Positions 56,962-60,000 of a DNA stretch of 60,000 bases are shown here, piece by piece. The stretch spans positions 12,774,001 through 12,834,000 of the forward strand of contig NC_079882.1 of NCBI RefSeq assembly GCF_029227915.1, read 5' to 3'. This DNA is from Hydractinia symbiolongicarpus (taxonomy: Eukaryota; Cnidaria; Hydrozoa; Anthoathecata; Hydractiniidae). The notes below the pieces were generated by a model. That model was not told where the DNA came from, did no database searches, and was given only the letters and a program-made list of their open reading frames with translations. Each line of letters begins with the position of its first letter. Position 1 is the stretch's first letter. Position numbers and translations under genes: made by a program.

Positions 56962-58125
56962 TTAACGGTGGTATATTGCAGTCGCTACAGATGTTGATTT
57001 CGTGAATAGTCTCCTTTCTTTCCTTGGGTGATTGGGAATTTTCTTAAAGAAGGTGCTATGCCGTGTGATGACATGTCCATCCCACTTTGCAGTGACTCTG
57101 CCACCAACTTTTTTGATAATGCGATGTGGGGTTCCACAGTAGGGCGCATCGCTCTTCTTTTGTTGTTTTTGGCGATACATAACCCAATCACCCACTTGTA
57201 GCTCACTCTCTGCAACATATGCTTTTCAGTCTGCATATTTTTTTATCGAGGTTTGTCTTGCCTCCTGTTTGGCTGATATTTTGGTGTGGAAATTTGGCCT
57301 TTCAGCGCGGCGTGCAGCAAGCAACCGGGTTCTGTATTGTCTGTCATTGAATAAAGCCTCTGCTGGACTGCGACCCGTCACTGTATGTGGAGTGCCCCGG
57401 TATGCCCGCAGTAAGCGCTGTAATTTGTGTCTCCAGTTCAGGTGTTCCGGCAAAGACGTTTGCAAGAGCTTATTGAGATTGTGCATAAAGTTCTCGACCA
57501 TGCCATTCGTCCATGGTGCTAAGGGTATTTTCGGACCATGCTTGAATCCCATGTATTTGGCATAGCTTGCAATGTTGTTCTACTATAAGGAGGGTCGTTA
57601 TCTGACCCTAGATATTCCGGAATTCCAAAAAGGGAAAAAATGCGATTGTGCAGATGTGGCGTGAACGACCTCTACAACAGGGTACCGATAATACATGTCT
57701 TTTACAAATAGTAGGTACTCATTACCACGCTCGATTGGCCCAAATAGGTCAGTGTTAAGTTTAATCCAGGGTTGTTCTGGTAGTGAAGAAACTTTCATTG
57801 GCTCTTGTTGCTTCGTATCCGTTGCAGCTTGACACGGGTTGCAAAATGCTACAGATGCCTCCACCATAGCATGTATTCCCGGAAACCACATAGTGCTTCT
57901 GATGAGTTGTTTGTATTTCACTATGCCTTGATTACCTTCGTGCGCCAGTTGTACAGTTTTTTGTTGTAGCTGTGACGGTATAATGATCCTGTCTCCTCGT
58001 CCACACTGATTTCTTGAAGATGGCTTTGTAGGGTTGTAGCACTTTCTGCCTCTTGTCAATGTATCCTTGTCGTACAGCAATAGCAAGACATTGAAGCATT
58101 GCATCTTCCAACGTTGCCAGCACAA
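56962..58125 (-). pseudogene. Gypsy integrase, broken
   Basis: 58125-57598 holds the HHCC zinc-binding part (QLAHEGNQGIVKYKQLIR...CNPCQ) and the first catalytic Asp (LNTDLFGPIERG). A compensated frameshift region at 57553-57600 precedes 57552-57226 with the catalytic Glu (NGMVENFMHNLNK) and AYRGTPHTVTGRSPAEALF. 57195-56962 is the C-terminal DNA-binding part (GDWVMYRQKQ, RITRHS-like end). It would insert the cDNA into host DNA if intact. Confidence 0.88.
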
Positions 58126-58580
58126 TCATATCAGTGGTAATAGCTGAATCACTTCTCATGACAGCATTGGTGACTAAGTATAAAGGAAATTCACTTTCTT
58201 GTTGGCATGGAGCCTGCTTTTGCTGTGGATGGCGAGAAAGATAATCAGATGGGTTAATTGAACCAGGTTCGTGTATTAACTGGAAATTGTAGCCTTGTAG
58301 TTTTAGTTTATGCCTCAGAATACGTGCTGGCATGTCCTGATTCGTTTGCTTATACAAGGCTAGTAAAGGTTGATGATCTGTACTGGCAGTATGTTGGGGA
58401 ACCCCATACAGATATATGTGGTTCTTCATTGTTCCAAAAACGAGAGCAAGGCTCTCAATCTCTAGTTGTGAGTAATTCCTTTCGGTAGGTGTAGTAACTC
58501 TACTGTCATAACGAATAGGCTTAAGGATGTTGTCTTGAGGATCTCTCTGGGCAAGGATGGAAGCAAGACCATCCTTCTTC
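57932..58580 (-). pseudogene. Gypsy RNase H region
   Basis: The frame reads RYDSRVTTPTERNYSQLEIE, ALVFGTMKNHIYLYG and STDHQPLLALYKQT, then the tether HEPGSINPSDYLSRHP toward the integrase. The region degrades RNA in the RNA/DNA hybrid in active elements. A shift separates it from the reverse transcriptase frame. Confidence 0.85.
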
Positions 58581-58587
58581 GATCCGT

Positions 58588-59570
58588 CTAAATTAAGCTT
58601 GGTGTCCTTATATGGATATTATATGGATCAAAATAAGCCATCATTGTGTGTTGCTTCAAAACTTCCTTGAGCTTGTTGTATGCAGTGTTGCACTCCTCTG
58701 TCCACTCCAAAACTCGGCCTTTACATTTAGTTTTAGTTTGTCGTAAAGTTGCAGTAATGTTGACATAACCAGGAATACAGGTACAGCTGAAATTAGTCAT
58801 GCCTAGAAAGGATTTCAGTTCCCTTGCATTTGAGGGTGCTGTCATGGCATCAATCGCAGCTACCTTGGCAGGATCCGGTGATATACCACTAGCCGAGAAT
58901 ATTAAACCAAAAAATTTAACAGATGTCACATTAAGTTGACATTTGGATCGTCCTAATGTTAATCCACAGTCTGCTAGTCGTTGTAGAACCTGGATTAATG
59001 TTAAATCATGTTCTCGTTGAGTACGACCAATACAATGACGTCATCATAGATGTTAGCAGCCTGTTGGATGTCAGCTAAAGTGTTAGTCATTTCATCATGG
59101 AATACTTCTGCAGCTGAATTGGTGCCAAAGTTGAGTCGCTTGAATTGACGTAGGCCTTTATGCGTGTAGAACACTGTGACGTATCGAGATGAGTCATCAA
59201 TTTCAAATTGACTATAACCATGATTCATGTCCAGCTTAGAAAAATGGCATGTCCCATTCATTCTATATCTAAGTTCCTCAATCGTTGGTATGACATGACG
59301 CGTGCGTTGAATTGCTTTATTGACGGTAGTCGTGTCAATACTCATTCTACTTTGTGATGGATCGGTTTTTGGTGTTATGACAATGTTGGAGACCCAGTCA
59401 GTTGGTCCCTCTACCCGTTTAAAGACATCTTCCTTTTCAAGCTCCTGTAACAGAGTCTCCAACTTTTCACGGTGTGCAAACGGAGTAACGACGTTGCGCT
59501 TGCACAACTTGGCACACTGTTTCATCAATATGAAGGTGAACCTGACGATATTTATGCTCCCCAATGCCAT
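58588..59570 (-). pseudogene. Gypsy reverse transcriptase
   Basis: 59570-59001 carries the finger and palm blocks: EGPTDWVSNIVITPK, RMSIDTTTVNKAI, CHFSKLDMNHGYSQFEID and the catalytic box IYDDVIV. After a frame change, 58929-58588 carries the thumb/connection part (KFFGLIFSASGISPDPAKV, LKSFLGMTNF). The YDD catalytic aspartates are retained although the frame is broken. Confidence 0.9.
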
Positions 59571-59579
59571 TGAATACTA

Positions 59580-60000
59580 CATCAAAGTGGTGCATGATTA
59601 CATCAACCTTCTGTTCTTGATTGTGTGTTGTAACTGAGTTGTATGGTTGCAGTTTTGCCTTGGTTGATCGAAGAGGAATGTGTTTTAAGTGTTCTGCATA
59701 AACATTCCATGGAATTACATTTGCATCTGCCCCGAATCTACTTGCATAGTGATCCCGGTGTTGTCGATGTTTACCTCGATTACAGTCGATGGATAGTTTT
59801 CACTAGTGGTTCGTAGCTTGTCCTTCACTGGATCAAGTTTAATTTCTGTTGCCCCATATTCGTAAAATGACCCTCCTTGTGGTCCTGGCTGTGCAATAAA
59901 CAAGTTGACTTTCACAAACTCTTGAAAAATGATTTTTCTTGCCACAGTTATTACATGTGGCACCTCTTTGCAATTTCTTTGTGTGGTGTCGTTTCTCAAC
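59580..60000 (-). pseudogene. Gypsy gag zinc knuckle and protease region
   Basis: The CX2CX4HX4C knuckle occurs in one frame near 59930. The 94-codon frame shown by 59999-59715 is partly out of register, so a frameshift lies between them. The protease VDSG with a following ADANVIPW in a shifted frame is at about 59740-59700. The rest of gag is outside the window. Confidence 0.75.

Larger units (their letters stand above)
56750..60000 (-). mobile_element. Decayed Ty3/Gypsy LTR retrotransposon, cut by the window edge
   Basis: Reading leftward on the minus strand: a gag-type zinc knuckle CNNCGKKNHFSRVC (about 59955-59905), a protease active site VDSGA (about 59735), reverse transcriptase, RNase H, integrase zinc finger and core, and the integrase C-terminal region, then polypurine tract and LTR. 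PR-RT-RH-IN order is that of Gypsy, not Copia. Consecutive domains sit in different frames, with several frameshifts and stops, so the copy is inactive. The 5' LTR and most of gag are beyond 60000. Confidence 0.93.

Noticed and set aside
57269-57565. A 98-codon plus-strand frame
   Set aside because: It is antisense to the Gypsy integrase frame.

Overview
This is an AT-rich piece of an animal nuclear genome. Genes are split into short exons with GT-AG introns, conserved animal proteins are present, and introns and spacers are full of transposons. A cnidarian, perhaps a hydrozoan, is the best guess. That rests on the low GC, the crowded Helitron, MITE and LINE content, and a HIRAN-like transposon-associated domain I associate with cnidarian genomes. 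It is inference only; no taxonomic marker gene is present.

Layout. 1-1537: no recognised gene. 1538-18055 (+): the 3' part of a gene for a long coiled-coil protein; 20 exons can be chained in phase (3780 nt, 1259 codons plus stop). One of its introns (9465-12293) carries a complete intronless rhodopsin-type GPCR on the opposite strand (9922-10875). Another (12447-14243) holds a fold-back element whose arms are minisatellites. 18452-19091: head-to-tail array of short non-autonomous Helitrons. 20348-23721 (+): decayed autonomous Helitron (Rep/N-terminal region, PIF1-type helicase, RPA-like OB-fold segment). 26701-38547 (-): the Mediator subunit gene MED8, eight exons recognised. Its introns contain two longer Helitrons, a TIR MITE and a broken PHD-EN-RT LINE. 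40430-41460: a 1-kb TIR transposon with flanking TA. 42810-43161: a tRNA-derived SINE. 43738-48141 (+): a four-exon mitochondrial-type nucleoside diphosphate kinase; its first intron carries a Tigger-like DDE transposase remnant and a divergent HIRAN-like reading frame. 50617-50887: a 14-bp minisatellite. 52331-53020 (+): an unrecognised basic 229-aa protein. 55580-55828: a TTAA-flanked MITE. 56602-60000 (-): a decayed Ty3/Gypsy retrotransposon with its 3' LTR, running off the right edge.

The host genes (coiled-coil protein, GPCR, MED8, NDPK, unknown basic protein) form no evident pathway. Most of the remaining explainable sequence is mobile DNA. The most unusual items are the Helitron tandem arrays, where short and long internal sequences share the same termini; the fold-back minisatellite pair; the HIRAN-like/DDE pairing; and the RPA-like segment beside the Helitron helicase. 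Exon boundaries were placed by eye from splice sites and phase, and family calls were made from remembered motifs, without any search.
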